The position numbers and the translations under genes were made by a program. Under the pieces are notes generated by a model. The model was not told the DNA's origin. It did no database searches and was given only the letters and a program-made list of their open reading frames with translations. 64,000 nt of DNA. It comes from Diorhabda sublineata (taxonomy: Eukaryota > Arthropoda > Insecta > Coleoptera > Chrysomelidae). Below are positions 61,201 to 64,000 of this stretch, piece by piece (position 1 is the first letter of the stretch; each line of letters starts with the position of its first letter). Where the stretch lies: NCBI RefSeq assembly GCF_026230105.1, contig NC_079477.1, positions 1,555,001 through 1,619,000 on the forward strand, written 5' to 3'.

Positions 61201-64000
61201 TTTCATTTCCGAATCTGCCAAGCTTTGGATCATAATAAAAACACGTTAGTTTAGCGTTTTCGAAGTCGTTCGATCCATTTATCGAGTATACAATGAAATG
61301 AAATTCAATTCGACGAAGTTTCCGCCGATTTTTTCCGTACAATTATTATCGGAAATAACTTTCCGAAGAGCTTTCTTAAATCGTTTCGACTCCTCGTCCC
61401 TTTTTGAGCTTTCCAGAAATAGTCCCAGTCCTGTTAGTTTTTGTTTCATTTCCGAATCTGCCAAGCTTTGGATCATAATAAAAACACGTTAGTTTAGCGT
61501 TTTCGAAGTCGTTCGATCCATTTATCGAGTATACAATGAAATGAAATTCAATTCGACGAAGTTTCCGCCGATTTTTTCCGTACAATTATTATCGGAAATA
61601 ACTTTCCGAAGAGCTTTCTTAAATCGTTTCGACTCCTCGTCCCTTTTTGAGCTTTCCAGAAATAGTCCCAGTCCTGTTAGTTTTTGTTTCATTTCCGAAT
61701 CTGCCAAGCTTTGGATCATAATAAAAACACGTTAGTTTAGCGTTTTCGAAGTCGTTCGATCCATTTATCGAGTATACAATGAAATGAAATTCAATTCGAC
61801 GAAGTTTCCGCCGATTTTTTCCGTACAATTATTATCGGAAATAACTTTCCGAAGAGCTTTCTTAAATCGTTTCGACTCCTCGTCCCTTTTTGAGCTTTCC
61901 AGAAATAGTCCCAGTCCTGTTAGTTTTTGTTTCATTTCCGAATCTGCCAAGCTTTGGATCATAATAAAAACACGTTAGTTTAGCGTTTTCGAAGTCGTTC
62001 GATCCATTTATCGCGTATACAATGAAATGAAATTCAATTCGACGAAGTTTCCGCCGATTTTTTCCGTACAATTATTATCGGAAATAACTTTCCGAAGAGC
62101 TTTCTCAAATCGTTTCGACTCCTCGTCCCTTTTTGAGCTTTCCAGAAATAGTCCCAGTCCTGTTAGTTTTTGTTTCATTTCCGAATCTGCCAAGCTTTGG
62201 ATCATAATGAAAACACGTTATTTTAGCGTTTTCGAAGTCGTTCGATCCATTTATCGAGTATACAATGAAATGAAATTCAATTCGACGAAGTTTCCGCCGA
62301 TTTTTTCCGTACAATTATTATCGGAAATAACTTTCCGAAGAGCTTTCTTAAATCGTTTCGACTCCTCGTCCCTTTTTGAGCTTTCCAGAAATAGTCCCAG
62401 TCCTGTTAGTTTTTGTTTCATTTCCGAATCTGCCAAGCTTTGGATCATAATAAAAACACGTTATTTTAGCGTTTTCGAAGTCGTTCGATCCATTTATCGA
62501 GGTTCCACTAATTATTGGATTAATTGACTTCTGGTTCGGTTTTTTCACTTGTATTTATGTATTAAAAGATATATTCTATCACGTGGGACTTATTTTTAAA
62601 GGGGATACGTAAAAATGAGCTGCTACTAAGACCCAAAAAGGATCTATCGCGTCCCACTTTCTTGCTGGGATACTGTTTAACCTAGTGCTTACAACTGAAC
62701 TGTTAATTCCATTCTTTTAGAGATTTCAGATGGTTGAAGCTGACGGAAATCTTCGTCTTCTATTCCATAAGCTTCCAGGTGTATTGTTTTGGAGAGAATT
62801 TGGACGGAGGTTATGTCCTCTGCCTGTTTTTGCCTTTCTCCATCCATGTAGATTGTCCCGGCAATTAATTTCACCGTTTTTCCCATCGATTTTTTTATTG
62901 TACTTTAGCCGATACCACAGATGGGTTTTCTTAGAGGATAATCAAATTGTTCGATTAGGTTTTAGGTGTCGGACCGAATTGGAGAAACATCCAAAGGCAT
63001 TATGAAAAAACCGAGCTAGTAGGTAAAATATATCAGCCAGAAATATAAAATAATCTATATTTTAAGCGATTTTTCAACCTTTCTAGAAATATACAGTATT
63101 TTGAGTATACCTCAAGAAGATGGATTCGAAGAAGGCGAAAGACTTACTAATTTATCCGATAAGAGCAGTATCGAAGAAGACGATACGTCAGTTACTGTCA
63201 AACTTGTCAACGATCAATACGCTTGTAAGTAATTAAGTTATTTACCTTTATTATCTTACGTCAAAGGGAATAAATCGGGACTACCGGAAGGCTGTGTCTT
63301 AATGTTCAGCGTAGATCTGCAGATAGCTGCGACCAGTTTCGGCGGGTTATTCTTTGAAGCTTTTGCCTTGTCCAGGATGTGAATTTTGCTTGTTTTATTT
63401 GAATACCTCCCCCTGCTTGGTGGTTCATCAAGTTCTCTATTTGACCTCGAGGTCCTGGTAGAAACGGATTCTCCATCTATCGTGGAACCTTCTTGAGCTA
63501 AATCTATCGTGGATCAGTCATGTAGGTGCTGGTTTTGGCTTGCCTTCAGTCCTTCATCACCTTGGGAGTGACTTGGGAGAAACCCGATATTTTCATTTTA
63601 GTAAGACCTGCTGTAAATCACGCCGTAAGGATCAACATTATGCACGAGCTAAGAAGATTTATTATAGCTCCGGTAATGAATGGAATCGATGCCGAAGAAC
63701 CAATCGAATACCTTACGGAAATACGACAAGTCTGTATACTTTTTATCAACATCAAAGTTAACGATAAACTATCACCTTCAGAAGGAATTGATACCGCTAG
63801 CAAAATTTATCTGACGGTATGTAAGTAAGTGAAAAATTTAAAAAAAAAAAAAGTATAATCAATAAATTGAATTGTATCAATTTTCAGTACGGTCAAGTAT
63901 AAAAACGGTTGTGTAAATAAGATTAGTAATTTCGATAAAGACTTGATGTTGCTGGCCATATTCGGACTTCGCGGGTTCAAACACGAATTGGAAAGTCAGC
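58276..64000 (+). CDS. ADCY10: Soluble adenylyl cyclase, ADCY10-like (5' part, runs off the right edge)
   Basis: Exons: 58276-58288, 58351-58614, 58674-58949, 59428-59642, 63087-63224, 63602-63824 and 63888 to beyond 64000. Phases fit except between the fourth (ends phase 0) and fifth (needs phase 1) listed exons, so a short exon in 59643-63086 is missed. The enzyme makes cAMP from ATP, is activated by bicarbonate and calcium, and drives sperm motility where studied. The first class III cyclase domain shows LFGDVSGFTDL with metal ligand Asp90 and LKFSGDAFIAMW with Asp140. Then come AVACGHLMFSLLGDDGNSHY and MIGQPIDDIKAAE, in the order seen in mammalian ADCY10. Later exons give EYLTEIRQVCILFINIKVND, the start of the second cyclase domain, and DKDLMLLAIFGLRG. 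The start is the 13-nt exon at 58276, one of three near-identical copies. Confidence 0.9.
59205..59350 (+). repeat. Dispersed non-coding repeat, second copy
   Basis: TTACTACGTGTAAACATAACC, then GAATCATCGACG and ACTTCATAAACGTCAAACGG, then TTTGACAATGACAGCGTCAT, match the element at 36120-36360 in order and orientation. Confidence 0.5.
59723..60141 (+). repeat. Interstitial telomere-type repeat (CCTAA)n with periodic interruptions
   Basis: Runs of four to seven CCTAA units, the complement of the insect TTAGG telomere repeat, are separated about ten times by the same interruption, ACATAAT followed by CTAA. The block is about 420 bp long and sits in an adenylyl cyclase intron. The fixed interruption gives a higher-order repeat of about 30-45 bp. 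Confidence 0.9.
60559..62505 (+). repeat. 243-bp tandem repeat, eight copies, in an adenylyl cyclase intron
   Basis: The marker GTCGTTCGATCCATTTATCG recurs every 243 bp (81 codons). The first unit is the most diverged. The others are nearly identical. Each gives a 65-codon minus frame beginning MIQSLADSEMKQKLTGLGLF and other frames on both strands. Differences between units 1 and 2 change residues freely (N/S, T/S, E/G), so selection on a protein is not evident. The unit may derive from a coding exon of unknown origin. Confidence 0.95.
62506..63086. other. Rest of the adenylyl cyclase intron
   Basis: Contains a 65-codon minus frame (62689-62886, with DGERQKQAEDITSVQILSK) that looks coding-like, perhaps transposon-derived, but which I cannot assign. 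The missing short exon of the cyclase gene may be here or in 59643-60558. Confidence 0.35.

Noticed and set aside
38337..62505. CRISPR-like arrays
   Set aside because: Units are head-to-tail copies with no unique spacers, and the genome is eukaryotic.
62689..62886. 65-codon minus frame in the cyclase intron
   Set aside because: Coding-like but antisense in an intron and unassignable. Probably a transposon remnant.

Overview
This is an AT-rich insect nuclear genome window. The evidence is spliced genes with short GT-AG introns, arthropod-type mariner, Tc1, jockey and RTE-like transposon remnants, and (CCTAA)n tracts, which are the insect TTAGG telomere motif. A beetle is plausible, but nothing here fixes the order. 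There are no prokaryotic operons, phages or CRISPR arrays.

Genes, left to right. An ASCC2-like gene (minus, 5' part only, 509-2878) lies head-to-head with an intronless ten-finger C2H2 zinc-finger gene (plus, 3392-4513). A complete four-exon mitochondrial 3-hydroxyisobutyrate dehydrogenase gene follows (minus, 5380-7718). About 8 kb without recognisable genes then leads to satellite DNA. A complete eight-exon gene for DRC7/CCDC135 of the axonemal nexin-dynein regulatory complex (minus, 22383-37161, 873 aa) is stretched by a 9-kb intron full of satellites. A complete seven-exon secreted histidine acid phosphatase gene runs on plus (44862-51623, 402 aa). The 5' part of a soluble adenylyl cyclase gene, ADCY10-like, begins at 58276 (plus) and runs off the right edge.

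Between and inside these genes I count about a dozen tandem arrays, together roughly 40% of the window. Periods are about 324, 341 (two arrays), 377, 608, 99, 200, 184, 51 (two unrelated arrays) and 243 bp, plus an interstitial telomeric block and two degenerate arrays. Three stand out. The 377-bp array was born from the 3' splice site and first ~110 bp of a DRC7 exon. The two 341-bp arrays share a unique left leader and a distinctive last monomer, as if copied as one mobile unit. The promoter and 13-nt first coding exon of the adenylyl cyclase gene exist in three copies.

DRC7 and ADCY10 both belong to flagellar (sperm) motility in animals studied so far. The phosphatase, HIBADH, ASCC2 and the zinc-finger gene have no evident link to them. 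Exon coordinates come from reading splice sites, codon phase and recalled family resemblance, not from alignments or transcripts.
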